Under the pieces are notes generated by a model. It had not been told where the DNA came from. It made no database searches and saw nothing but the letters and a program-made list of their open reading frames with translations. A stretch of DNA of 64,000 nt, taken from the NCBI GenBank assembly GCA_030684355.1, contig JAUXTN010000186.1, forward strand, positions 1 to 64,000. The letters are read 5' to 3'. This stretch comes from Pseudomonadota bacterium (lineage in GTDB: Bacteria > Myxococcota_A > UBA796 > SXON01). Of this stretch, positions 45,661 through 53,906 are shown piece after piece. Every line of letters begins with the position of its first letter. Position 1 is the stretch's first letter. The translations under genes were made by a program, and so were the position numbers.

Positions 45661-47205
45661 GTGTACACTCCCGCCGTGATTGTCGCGCTCACGCTCCTCG
45701 GATGCAGCACGATCGGACGGTGGAACGAGCCGCCGTCCGACACCGGCGTGCCCGGGATGCGCATCGTCGCGAGCCCGGCGCTGCTGGACTTCGGGACGCT
45801 ACCCGTCTCCGAGGCGGGCGACGCAAGCGCCACGTTGACCCTGTACAACCTCGGCGACACGCAGGAGACCGTGACGGGGCACGACGAGCCCATCGGCAGT
45901 GACGCCTTCCACATCGACGCGGCCGGCGCGCTGACCCTGGATCCCGGGGAGTCGATGGAGCTGACGGTGACCTACCACCCGGTCACCGATCAGTCCGATG
46001 CCGCCGAGCTCCTCATCGCGCCGAGCAAGGAGACGGTCCGGCTGGCCGGCGTCGCCACCGCGCCCGTGCTCGAAAGTGAACCGGCGGAGATTGCGCCAGT
46101 GGTGCTAGGATGTGACGGCGCGGGCCACATCGCGATCACGAACGCCGGCTCGGACGCGCTCGTGCTGTACGGCGCCTCGTTCGAGAGCGACGAGTACGCG
46201 ATCCTCTCGATGCCCGACCGCGTGGCCCCCGGCCAGACGGAGCTCCTGGAGCTGTCCTTCACGCCCGCCGGTGGCGACCTCCGCGGCACCACCCTGCTCG
46301 TGTCGTCGAACGACCCCCTCCGCCCGGAGGTGGGCATCGCGGTCTCCGGGCTCGGGTACGAGGGGGAGCGCGTCACGGAGTTCTTCCGATATACGCCGTC
46401 GAACCCTACGGATCTCCTGTTCGTCGTCGCCACCGGTGGCATGACCCAGCAGGTCGACAAGGCGCTCGAGGCGCTCCCGGGCTTCGTCGACACCCTCCGG
46501 GGCACCAACGTCGACTACCACGTGGCCGCGCTCTCGGGCGCGAGCCCCTGCCCCTCCTCTTCGCCGGGTTGGGCCGAGCTCTCGGACACCTCGCTCCAGA
46601 CGCAGGTCGTGCTGGAACGCGGGTTCGCCGGGGCGTCCGGCATCTGGGACCACGACCTCCTCGGCCTCGCCTCCGAGGCGATGCTGAGCACGTCGTCGGG
46701 GGACTGCCTGGACGGGTTCCGGCGTTCGGACGCAGACCTGCACGTGATCGTCGTGTCCGACGGACCGAGCGCGGCGGACGTGGCGTTGCCCGAGGCCGCC
46801 CTCGAGCTCGTCGTCGCCGCGCCGGCCCGGCTCCGCGTATCGGCGCTCATCCCGACGACCATCCGCTGCGGCTCCCTCGCCCCCGACTACGCGGGCGTGG
46901 CCGAGCGCCACGACGGCGACGTGAGCGACCTCTGCGACGCCGAGTGGACCAGCGCGTTCCAGGCCTTCGCGACCGTGCCCGAAGGCCGGGAGTCCGTCCG
47001 CTACGCCCTCGCGGAGGCTCCGGTGCCCTCGACGATCGAGGTCCTCGCGGAGGGCGTGCCGTTCGGGGCCTGGAGCTGGGACAGCATCGTCAACGAGGTC
47101 GTGTTCGACGAGGAGACCGTCCCGGCGCTCGGGGCCGAGATCACGGTCCGCTACGTCTCCGCGGTGGCCTGCACCGCGGCCCTACCCGCGTCGCCGCCGC
47201 GATAG
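45661..47205 (+). CDS. Lipoprotein with HYDIN/ASH-like repeats and degenerate VWA domain
   Basis: A 514-residue lipoprotein (MYTPAVIVALTLLGC, Cys15). Two ASH/HYDIN-like immunoglobulin modules follow: LLDFGTLPVSEAGDASATLTLYNLG and a second around ITNAGSDALVLYGASF, including the typical LLVSSNDPLRPEVGIAVSG ending. From about 245 a VWA-like fold starts with DLLFVVATGGMT, where related proteins have the metal site as VVDNSGSM, so the site is lost here. A Gly-Ala-Trp-rich C-terminus ends the protein. It overlaps the convergent lon gene by 24 bp. Probably a surface protein of unknown role. Confidence 0.8.
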   Translation: MYTPAVIVALTLLGCSTIGRWNEPPSDTGVPGMRIVASPALLDFGTLPVSEAGDASATLTLYNLGDTQETVTGHDEPIGSDAFHIDAAGALTLDPGESMELTVTYHPVTDQSDAAELLIAPSKETVRLAGVATAPVLESEPAEIAPVVLGCDGAGHIAITNAGSDALVLYGASFESDEYAILSMPDRVAPGQTELLELSFTPAGGDLRGTTLLVSSNDPLRPEVGIAVSGLGYEGERVTEFFRYTPSNPTDLLFVVATGGMTQQVDKALEALPGFVDTLRGTNVDYHVAALSGASPCPSSSPGWAELSDTSLQTQVVLERGFAGASGIWDHDLLGLASEAMLSTSSGDCLDGFRRSDADLHVIVVSDGPSAADVALPEAALELVVAAPARLRVSALIPTTIRCGSLAPDYAGVAERHDGDVSDLCDAEWTSAFQAFATVPEGRESVRYALAEAPVPSTIEVLAEGVPFGAWSWDSIVNEVVFDEETVPALGAEITVRYVSAVACTAALPASPPR

Positions 47206-49563
47206 CGCCAGCAGCTCGTCGAGGGCCAGGGCGACCCGCCCGAGCACGGTGTCCTCGGGGTACTCCCGGTCCTCGCCCCGCTCGCCTGCCGAGAGCCCCG
47301 TGAGGAGCTCGATTCCCTCCTCGATGCGGCTCACCGGCCACACGTGGAAGCGCCCCTGCGCGCACGCCTCGCGGACCTCGGCGGAGAGACAGAGATCGGG
47401 CACGTTGTGGTGGGGGATCATCACCCCCTGCGTCCCGAGGAGGCCACGGAGCCGGCACGCCGTGAAGAAGCCCTCGATCTTCTCGTTCACGCCGCCGACG
47501 CCCTGGACCTCGCCGAACTGGTTCACGGAGCCGGTGACGGCGACGTCCTGCCGCAACGGAATGCCCGCCAACGCGGAGAGCAGGGCGTACACCTCCGCGG
47601 TGGTCGCGCTGTCGCCGTCGATCTTCGAATACGACTGCTCGAAGCACATGGACGCGGAGAACGACAGGGGGCGCCGCCGACCGAAGCGGTCGAGCAGGAG
47701 CCCCCGCAGGATCTGGACCCCCTTCTGGTGCACGCGACCCGAGAGGCGGACCTCGCGCTCGATGGACACGATGCCCCCGCGTCCCGCCCCCACCGTCGCG
47801 GTGATGCGCATGGGCCGCCCGAAGTCGTGACCGCCGACGTGGTAGACGACCAACGCGTTCACCTGGCCGACGCGGCGCCCCTCGAGGTCGACGCGCAGGA
47901 CGCCGCTCTGGAGCATCTCGATCACGCGCCGCTCGGCGAGATCGTCGCGGTTTCGACGCGTGAGGAGCGCGGCCTCGACGTGCGCGCGGTCCACCGTGGC
48001 GCCGCCCGCCTCGAACGCAGCCTCGCGCAACAGGTCCGCGACGCTCCCGAAGTGCGTGCTGATGCGGCCCCCGCGGCCCGCGGCGCGGACGGCCCATTCG
48101 AGTAGCGCCCCCACGGCGTCCCGCGTGAACGGGGCCAGCTTCTCGCGGCGCACCATCTTGGCCACGAAGCCCGAGTACTCGCGGAGCAGCGTGGGCGTGC
48201 ACGCAGCATCCTCCTCGAACTCGGCCTTGATCTTGAAGATGCTGGCGAAGTCCGTGTCCCCGTAGAACAGGGCGGCGTAGGTCTCGAGGTCGCCCAGGAG
48301 CACGACCTTCACGTCGAGCTGCATCGGGTCCGGGCGGAGCACCGCCGCGCCGGTGTTCAGCGGGCTCTCGGGGTTCTGGATGTCGACCTGCCCGAACATC
48401 AGCGCCCGCTTCAGGAGCCGCCAGGATCCCGGATCCTGCAAGAGATCCGCCGCGTTGAGGACGAGGAAGCCGCCGTCCGCGTCCTGGAGGGAGCCCCCGC
48501 GGATGTGGCGGTGGTCGACCCCGGCCTCGCCCTCGATGCCACCGAAGAGGTGCCCCCAGGTGGCGTTGGGGACGACGACGATGGGCGCATGGGGGCTGCG
48601 GGAGCCGCGGTGGATCACGTTCGCCGTGAAGGCCGCGAAGAGCGCCTCCGTCTCCGCGCCGTCTTCGAACCACTCCAGCGACTCCACCAGCTCCTCGTGC
48701 AGCTCGTGCAGCCACGGCCGCGCGGAGGGCCAGCGACGGCCGAGATCGGCGAGCGCCTTTCGCGTCCCGGCGTCGATGGCGTCGCGCTCCGTCGCGGCCA
48801 CCTTGCGGACGGTCTCCATCACCGCCTCCCGCGAGAGGTTGAGCGCCGCGGCCAGCTCGCGCTCGAGCACGTCGAACCGGTGGAACACCTCGTCCTTCGG
48901 GATCGGGAGCTCCACTCCGCCGGCTTCGGCGAGCACCTGCAGCTCCGCGCGCGTGTGCACGGGGGCGTCCTCGATCGGCAGCTCGGGATCCGCCCCGGCG
49001 ACGTCGACCCAGAGGATCACGGGGTTCGGGCTCCCATCCTCGCCAAGGTCCCCGATGAGGAAGCCGAGCTCGCGCGCGTGCGTCTCCAGCCGCTGCAGCG
49101 CGCCGTGGTGGGTCACCTCGGCGTCCTGGGTGCGGCGATCGCGCTGCGTGCGCACCTCGTCCGACCGGAGCAGGCGCGGCACCTCCTCGACGAGGGTGGC
49201 GGCGACGCGGAGCAGCTCCTTGCGGAACGCGACGCCCCGACCGGGCGGGAACTCCAGGAGCCGCGGCCGTCCCGGCTCCTTGAAGTTCGCGACGTAGACG
49301 AGGTCACGGGTCTTCCGACGGCGCGGCCGGAGCTCGTCCAGGATGCGCTTCACCGTGCCGAGCCGCCCCGTGGAGAGCAGCCCCACCACGAAGACGTTGA
49401 ACCCCGGGCCCTCGAGCAGAACTCCCCGTCGGAGCGCGGCCATCGCGTTCGGCTGGCCGATGATCGTCTCGATCGGAGCGAGATCCGCGGTCGTACGGAA
49501 CTCGAGGACTCCTTCTGGCACGTGCCATCCGAGCTGCTCCGCCACCAACGCGGGGATAGGCAT
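47182..49563 (-). CDS. Lon-family (LonB/YcbZ-like) ATP-dependent protease
   Basis: A 793-residue protein of the AAA_32-Lon type. Near the N-terminus the P-loop region GLLSTGRLGTV has no P-loop Lys. A long helical insertion follows, then AAA features GGFLVLNAADLL and VVLLGDLETY, and a C-terminal Lon protease domain with catalytic S652 (GDSATTAE) and K695 (NEKIEGFF) spaced 43 residues apart as in Lon. Substrates are unknown. ATG at 49563 is supported by GGAG nine bases upstream. Its 3' end overlaps the convergent lipoprotein gene. Confidence 0.92.
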   Translation of the reverse strand: MPIPALVAEQLGWHVPEGVLEFRTTADLAPIETIIGQPNAMAALRRGVLLEGPGFNVFVVGLLSTGRLGTVKRILDELRPRRRKTRDLVYVANFKEPGRPRLLEFPPGRGVAFRKELLRVAATLVEEVPRLLRSDEVRTQRDRRTQDAEVTHHGALQRLETHARELGFLIGDLGEDGSPNPVILWVDVAGADPELPIEDAPVHTRAELQVLAEAGGVELPIPKDEVFHRFDVLERELAAALNLSREAVMETVRKVAATERDAIDAGTRKALADLGRRWPSARPWLHELHEELVESLEWFEDGAETEALFAAFTANVIHRGSRSPHAPIVVVPNATWGHLFGGIEGEAGVDHRHIRGGSLQDADGGFLVLNAADLLQDPGSWRLLKRALMFGQVDIQNPESPLNTGAAVLRPDPMQLDVKVVLLGDLETYAALFYGDTDFASIFKIKAEFEEDAACTPTLLREYSGFVAKMVRREKLAPFTRDAVGALLEWAVRAAGRGGRISTHFGSVADLLREAAFEAGGATVDRAHVEAALLTRRNRDDLAERRVIEMLQSGVLRVDLEGRRVGQVNALVVYHVGGHDFGRPMRITATVGAGRGGIVSIEREVRLSGRVHQKGVQILRGLLLDRFGRRRPLSFSASMCFEQSYSKIDGDSATTAEVYALLSALAGIPLRQDVAVTGSVNQFGEVQGVGGVNEKIEGFFTACRLRGLLGTQGVMIPHHNVPDLCLSAEVREACAQGRFHVWPVSRIEEGIELLTGLSAGERGEDREYPEDTVLGRVALALDELLALSRRRRG

Positions 49564-49587
49564 GCGTCCAGGCTCCAAGCGTCCTCC

Positions 49588-50172
49588 TTGTTCGTCACGC
49601 TGCATCAAGACCGCCATATCCAGGTGCTGGACAAGCCCGTCGGCATCGACGTCGTGCCCGCGCGGTCCGGCGGCCCGTCGATCGAGGCAACGACGGGCCT
49701 GTTGGTGTGCCATCGCCTGGACCGCGAAACGAGCGGCTGCCTCGTCATGGCCCGCACCCTCGAGGGCCAGCGCACCGTGAGCCAGGCCTTCGCGGAGGGC
49801 CGCGTCCACAAGGAGTACCTCGCCGTGGTCGTGGGGCATCTGCCATCCACCGGCGAGATCGACCTCCCCATCGGCGAATGGAAGCGGGGGCGCGTGCAGA
49901 TCGGCACCGGCCGCCCCGCGCGGACGCGCTTCGAGGTGCGGTGGCGGGCCAACGGCCGCGCCGGGATCGTCGCGACGCCCCTGACCGGCCGCACGCACCA
50001 GATCCGCGCGCACCTCGCGAGTCGCAACGCGCCCCTCCTGGGCGATCCCACCTATGGGGGCCCGGAGGCCGACCGTCTCTACCTGCACGCATGGCGGGTG
50101 CGCCTCCCCGAATCGGTGCTGGGGCCGGAGATCTGGGTGGAGTCCCCGATCCCGCCTGGGTTCGAGCCGTGA
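49588..50172 (+). CDS. RluA-family RNA pseudouridine synthase, short form
   Basis: A 194-residue protein with QVLDKPVGIDV at the start, the catalytic motif CHRLDRETSGCLVMA carrying the essential Asp, KEYLAVVVG, and the C-terminal GRTHQIRAHLA. It lacks an S4 RNA-binding domain. It would isomerise uridines in rRNA or tRNA; the position is unknown. TTG at 49588 is the most plausible start but no clear ribosome site precedes it. The start lies only 24 bp from the divergent lon start, leaving almost no room for two independent promoters. The stop overlaps the next gene (GTGA). Confidence 0.88.
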   Translation: MFVTLHQDRHIQVLDKPVGIDVVPARSGGPSIEATTGLLVCHRLDRETSGCLVMARTLEGQRTVSQAFAEGRVHKEYLAVVVGHLPSTGEIDLPIGEWKRGRVQIGTGRPARTRFEVRWRANGRAGIVATPLTGRTHQIRAHLASRNAPLLGDPTYGGPEADRLYLHAWRVRLPESVLGPEIWVESPIPPGFEP

Positions 50173-51419
50173 GGATCGCCGCGCTGGCGGGGCTCCTCCT
50201 GGCCGCGTGCGGCGGAGACGCCGGCGAGGCCGACGACCTCTGCCGAGCCGAGCGGCTCGTGGATCCGGTCGACCTCGGCGTGTGGACCGTCGGGGTGCAG
50301 GTGCCCGATGACGCCGACGGGAGCGTGCACGCGGACGTGCGGTGGCCGGACGTCGGCGACGAGCCACAGGCGGGCTGGCCCATCGCGCTGGTCCTCCACG
50401 GCGCCTGGGACCCCGCCGGCACACCGATCGATCGCGGCTCCATGCGGGTGGACGTGACCGCGGGGCTCGTCGACATCCACCTGGATCTCCCTGGCAACGG
50501 CCGGACCAGCGGCACGAACGACCGCCGCGGTGCGGCGTCGCGAGCCGCCGTGGCGGCCGTGCTCCGATGGGCAGCGGGCGAGGCCCTCGACACCGGTGGC
50601 TGCTCGCTCGCGGACCGGATCCCCGGTGGCGACCCCGATCGGCTCTACGTCGTCGGGACCTCCAACGGTGGCAACCTCGCGATGGCCACGCTCGCGGACC
50701 CCGCGCTCGACCTGCCCCCCGTCGCGGGCCTCGTCGCCTGGGAGACCCCCGCGGGGCCCCAGTTCACGAACGTGGAGCTCGGCGCGACCCCCTCGGTCTA
50801 TACGCCCGGCTCCTGTGCGTTCGCCCCCGCGAGCGGCACCACCTGCGAGATGCCCGTGGAGCGCCTGATCGAGGTCGGCGGCGGCACGCCCACGCTCTGC
50901 TTCGACGTAGACGAGGACGCCGCCTGCGGCGAGCGCGACGTCACCGTGCGCGGGGTGGAGGATCTCGACACCGGGCTCATGATGCTGTCGCCGACGCTCC
51001 GCGCCGCCGCGGACGAGCGGGGCCTGACGCTCCCGGGCTACGCGAGCGTGGAGACGTCGGTCGCGTGGTGGGCCGAGCGCGACGGCTCCCGGCTGGCCGC
51101 GCCGCTCGTCGCGGCCCAAGCCGATCTGCCCGTGATGCTCCTCGCCAGCGAGGCCGACCACGTGCAGACCCTCGCGGACCACCCGCACATCTACGGGCTC
51201 GGCGAGGCCCTCCAGGCGGCGGGGGCGGCCTGGACCCGCCTGAACCCCGGCGCGGACTGGCTCGGCGAAACGACTGGGGAGAACGCACCGAATATGCCTC
51301 TCCAGCTCGCGGACCCGCGCGGTTCGTTGTTGTCGGAGGCCGCGGAGGAGCCCACCGTCACACTGCTGGCAGCAGCCGTGCTGGAGCTTTCGGACCGCAG
51401 CCAGACCGGAGACTGGTGA
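50169..51419 (+). CDS. Alpha/beta-hydrolase-fold lipoprotein
   Basis: A 416-residue lipoprotein (VRIAALAGLLLAAC, Cys14) with an alpha/beta-hydrolase core. IALVLHGAWD gives an oxyanion-type HG, and VVGTSNGGNLAM holds the nucleophile Ser (G-T-S-N-G). VMLLASEADHVQTLADHPHIYG supplies a likely Asp and His. Paired Cys suggest disulfides. The substrate is unknown; esterase or lipase activity is plausible. It is coupled to the pseudouridine synthase gene by a GTGA overlap. Confidence 0.82.
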   Translation: MRIAALAGLLLAACGGDAGEADDLCRAERLVDPVDLGVWTVGVQVPDDADGSVHADVRWPDVGDEPQAGWPIALVLHGAWDPAGTPIDRGSMRVDVTAGLVDIHLDLPGNGRTSGTNDRRGAASRAAVAAVLRWAAGEALDTGGCSLADRIPGGDPDRLYVVGTSNGGNLAMATLADPALDLPPVAGLVAWETPAGPQFTNVELGATPSVYTPGSCAFAPASGTTCEMPVERLIEVGGGTPTLCFDVDEDAACGERDVTVRGVEDLDTGLMMLSPTLRAAADERGLTLPGYASVETSVAWWAERDGSRLAAPLVAAQADLPVMLLASEADHVQTLADHPHIYGLGEALQAAGAAWTRLNPGADWLGETTGENAPNMPLQLADPRGSLLSEAAEEPTVTLLAAAVLELSDRSQTGDW

Positions 51420-51452
51420 AGGCACGGATCAACAAGGTAGGATCCATGGTCC

Positions 51453-51830
51453 ATGCAGGGAACCCTCCTGGTCGTCGACGACGACGACGACGTGCGCCAC
51501 GTCGTGACCGAATTCCTCACGGCCAGGGGCTACCGGGTCGAGGCCGTGGCATCCGGACAGGCGGCGCTGGCCTTGCTCGCGAGGGAGCGCTTCGACCTGG
51601 CGGTGGTCGACTGGACCCTCCCGGACATGCCGGACGGCGCGCTCCTCCGGATCCTCGGCGAACGCTGGCCCGCTTGTGGTGTCCTCGTCATCACCGGGCA
51701 GCACCTGGATGACCTGGGGGATGTGCTCCCCGCGGCGCTCGATGGGCGCCTGGTGCAGAAGCCTTTTTCGCTGCGAGAGTTGGCAGCCCGTATCGAGAAA
51801 GAGCTCGCGAAGTCTCCTCAAGGCGGCTGA
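51453..51830 (+). CDS. Stand-alone response-regulator receiver protein
   Basis: A 125-residue single receiver domain with the acidic pocket DDDDD near residue 9, phosphoacceptor Asp in VVDWTLPD (near 53), Thr/Ser in VITGQHL and Lys in VQKPFSLREL (near 105). It has no output domain. Such proteins act as phosphate relays or regulators of kinases. It lies 33 nt after the hydrolase gene. No kinase is adjacent, so the partner is unknown. Confidence 0.93.
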   Translation: MQGTLLVVDDDDDVRHVVTEFLTARGYRVEAVASGQAALALLARERFDLAVVDWTLPDMPDGALLRILGERWPACGVLVITGQHLDDLGDVLPAALDGRLVQKPFSLRELAARIEKELAKSPQGG

Positions 51831-51886
51831 AACGCGCTTTCCAGGCGGCGTCCATGCGCTATCTGACCGGCACGACGAAAATGTGG
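51831..51886. other. Short spacer between the receiver gene and the small-RNA promoter
   Basis: No gene is seen. The whole 311-bp interval 51831-52141 is accounted for by this spacer, the promoter at 51887-51915, the structured RNA at 51922-52081 and the tandem repeat at 52086-52115. Confidence 0.6.
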
Positions 51887-51915
51887 TTGCCGTCGTGGCA
51901 GCTTCGCCCTACACT
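51887..51915 (+). promoter_or_regulatory. Sigma-70-type promoter of the small RNA
   Basis: TTGCCG (51887-51892) and TACACT (51910-51915) are separated by exactly 17 nt, each matching four of six consensus positions. Transcription is predicted to begin near 51922, two bases before the closing stem of the RNA. Confidence 0.6.
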
Positions 51916-51921
51916 CCAATC

Positions 51922-52081
51922 ATCCTCGCGGTTGAGGAAGGGTTTCAGTCCCCCCCGGCAGACTTCCACCCGGCAACGTCAAGCGTCTCCTCCATCTCTT
52001 GCGGTGAGGGAATGGCGGGGGGGACTCTTCCTTTCAACCGAGGCAACGAACCGGCCCCTTCGCGGGGCCGGTCTTCGTTTT
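51922..52081 (+). ncRNA. Rod-shaped small RNA, 6S RNA (ssrS)-like candidate
   Basis: No reading frame fits here, but the two halves are complementary over about 120 nt. Closing stem: CCTCGCGGTTG (51924-51934) with CAACCGAGG (52035-52043), AGGAAG (51935-51940) with CTTCC (52027-52031), and AGTCCCCCCC (51947-51956) with GGGGGGGACT (52017-52026). Asymmetric bulges are at CG, TT and GGTTTC. A symmetrical 10/10 internal bubble follows (51957-51966 and 52007-52016), then an 8-bp apical stem (CACC-CG-GCAA, 51967-51976, with TTGCGGTG, 51999-52006) and a 22-nt loop. A long stem, a central bubble and an apical stem is the architecture of 6S RNA, which holds the housekeeping RNA polymerase in stationary phase. 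The identity is inferred from shape only. Confidence 0.5.
52051..52081 (+). terminator. Rho-independent terminator of the small RNA
   Basis: CCGGCCCC (52051-52058) and GGGGCCGG (52064-52071) form a perfect 8-bp stem with loop TTCGC. A T-rich stretch follows, ending in TTTT (52078-52081). It lies seven bases beyond the closing stem of the structured RNA. Confidence 0.8.
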
Positions 52082-52085
52082 GCCT

Positions 52086-52115
52086 GCGTGGTTTTGCCCC
52101 GCGTGGTTTTGCCCC
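52086..52115. repeat. Perfect 15-bp tandem duplication
   Basis: gcgtggttttgcccc occurs at 52086-52100 and 52101-52115 without a spacer. It lies between the small-RNA terminator and the stop codon of the convergent lipoprotein gene. Confidence 0.9.
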
Positions 52116-52141
52116 GGTCGTTCTGCGCTGCGTGCCGCCGT

Positions 52142-52633
52142 CTACGGCTTGGGCGCGTCGGGTGCGGGGGTCCCAGGCGGCGGCCCCTCGGGGCCCGGCT
52201 TCGGCGCTCCGGGCTGCGGCGGGCGGCCCGGTCCGCCGGCATCCTGCCCGGTCAGCTCCCGATGCAGGTGGGGCCGGCTCACGACCTGCCGGCAACGGTT
52301 CGCGAGCGTCTGGTCCTGGATCCGGTCGCAGTACTTGTTGCTGTGCGGGTCGACCAGCTTGGTGACGTTGTACCAGGCCATGTCACGCGTGAGGGCATCG
52401 GAGATGCCGGTCTCGACCATGGTGATGCCGGCCGCGGGGTCCGCCTTGAAGACGTTCGGCACCACCTTGAGGTAGCACTCGTCGCGCTCCGGGCCCGCGC
52501 TCATCGGCGCACAGTCGGCCGCCGAGGTCGGCTCCGCGCCCGAACAGCCGGAGAGCCCGGCGCCGACCGCCAGGAGGAGGAGGGGGCCGCCGGCCGCCGA
52601 CACCAGGACGCACCGCGAGAGGATGTTCCGCAT
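52142..52633 (-). CDS. Lipoprotein of unknown function with Pro-rich tail
   Basis: A 163-residue protein with signal MRNILSRCVLVSAAGGPLLLLAVGAGLSGC (Cys30). The mature part has four Cys (DCAPMS, DECYLK, YCDRIQDQ, ANRCRQV), probably two disulfides, in a small helical domain, and ends in about 35 Pro/Gly-rich residues. No family is recognised. The ATG at 52633 is chosen because the frame extending upstream overlaps the divergent gene. It is convergent with the small-RNA gene. Confidence 0.82.
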   Translation of the reverse strand: MRNILSRCVLVSAAGGPLLLLAVGAGLSGCSGAEPTSAADCAPMSAGPERDECYLKVVPNVFKADPAAGITMVETGISDALTRDMAWYNVTKLVDPHSNKYCDRIQDQTLANRCRQVVSRPHLHRELTGQDAGGPGRPPQPGAPKPGPEGPPPGTPAPDAPKP

Positions 52634-52708
52634 GGGCCCGGTGCCTAACCGATCCACGACGTGTGCCGTCCGGAAGCGGGGCCGATCCGCAACGGATAGG
52701 ACTCGGCC

Positions 52709-53506
52709 ATGGGCGTAGTGCATCCGGCCGTGGTGACGCGAGCGCAAGCGCTGATCGCGTGTCCGGAGGACGCCGATCCCTACGTCGCGACCTGGCTGCG
52801 GCGCTTCGGGGGCGTGGCGGACCGCGCCCTGCGCCGCACCGTGCTCGCGAGCCTCCTCGCGGAGATCGACGATGGCTCGCTCCTCGGGGTCCTGGCACGT
52901 GTCGATGCCCGCGCCGCGTCGGGCGAGGCCGCGTGTCGCGCGCTGTCCGCCGAGCTTGCCCTCACCCCCTCGGTGCTGAACGACCTGCCCTACGAGCGCG
53001 TGGCCGACCTCTACGCGGCCGCGCGCGCGGCCGATCTCCCGCGGCTCGCCACCCGCTTCCTCGGGCGCCGCGTCGAGAACAGCGTCGAGCCCCGGAACCC
53101 CCACCTCGACGCGTCGGCCGGCGCACGGACCGCCGCCGCACGCGGCACGGACCGGCTGGTCCTCGACCGCCTGCTGCACGACCGCGATCCTCGGGTCATC
53201 GCCGCGCTCCTCGACAACCCCCGGGTCACCGAGCGCGACATCGTTCGCATCGCGGCGATGCGGCCCACGTCGTCGGTCATCCTGGGACTGGTCGCCGCCC
53301 ACTCCCGATGGGGACAACGCTACCGGGTGAGGAAGACCATCGCCTTCAACCCGGCGTGTCCGTTCTCGCTCGCGGCGCCGCTGCTGCCCACCCTGCTCCG
53401 GCAACATCTCGCCGAGCTGGCGACCTCGCAGGTGCTCACGTCGGAGCTCCAGGCGGAGGTCGCCGCGTTGCTGGCCAGCACACACGCCCGCGGGCGGGAC
53501 CGCTAA
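52709..53506 (+). CDS. Helical-repeat (HEAT-like) protein, unknown function
   Basis: A 265-residue Ala/Leu/Arg-rich protein with no signal or membrane segment. Helical pairs resembling HEAT repeats are visible, for example LVLDRLLHDRDPRVIAALLDNPRVTERDIVRIAA and PFSLAAPLLPTLLRQHLAEL. This pattern is found in uncharacterised myxobacterial cytoplasmic proteins. It probably mediates protein contacts. The divergent lipoprotein gene starts 75 bp away. Its end overlaps the convergent tatA gene by 4 bp. Confidence 0.75.
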   Translation: MGVVHPAVVTRAQALIACPEDADPYVATWLRRFGGVADRALRRTVLASLLAEIDDGSLLGVLARVDARAASGEAACRALSAELALTPSVLNDLPYERVADLYAAARAADLPRLATRFLGRRVENSVEPRNPHLDASAGARTAAARGTDRLVLDRLLHDRDPRVIAALLDNPRVTERDIVRIAAMRPTSSVILGLVAAHSRWGQRYRVRKTIAFNPACPFSLAAPLLPTLLRQHLAELATSQVLTSELQAEVAALLASTHARGRDR

Positions 53507-53802
53507 TCCTCGCGGGTGCGCTGCTTGCGTGTGCGCGAGGTCCCGGCATCGGCCGGCTCGTCGTCGAGATCGTCGGGGTCGCGGGCGGCGAGCTGCTTGC
53601 GCCGGACCGGCGCCGCTTCCTCATCCTCGTCCCCGTCCGCCTCGGTGCCGGTGGGACGGCCCTCGGATGCGTCCTTGAACGCCTTCAGGCCCTTCCCCGC
53701 CTGAGCGAAGACCTGCGGCAGCTTCCCCGCGCCGAAGAAGATCAGCACGATGACCAGGATGACGATCCACTCGGTCATACCGGGCATTCCAAAGCCGAGC
53801 AT
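53503..53802 (-). CDS. tatA: Twin-arginine translocase subunit TatA
   Basis: A 99-residue protein with the TatA signature: a short N-terminal membrane helix (MTEWIVILVIVLIFFGAGKLPQV) with the conserved FGxxKLP turn, an amphipathic helix (FAQAGKGLKAFKDA) and a long, highly charged tail (DEDEEAAPVRRKQ, DDLDDEPADAG). It forms the pore-like part of the Tat system that exports folded proteins. ATG at 53802 follows GGAGG at 3 nt. tatC is not in the window. Confidence 0.93.
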   Translation of the reverse strand: MLGFGMPGMTEWIVILVIVLIFFGAGKLPQVFAQAGKGLKAFKDASEGRPTGTEADGDEDEEAAPVRRKQLAARDPDDLDDEPADAGTSRTRKQRTRED

Positions 53803-53906
53803 GCGACCTCCTCCGCGTGCGGCCGGTATATCCCGCCGCCGACGACGCGGCTTAGGCCGGCCGGGGGCAGGCTGCCGGGTTCGGGACAAACCGTTACCGT
53901 GCCCCG

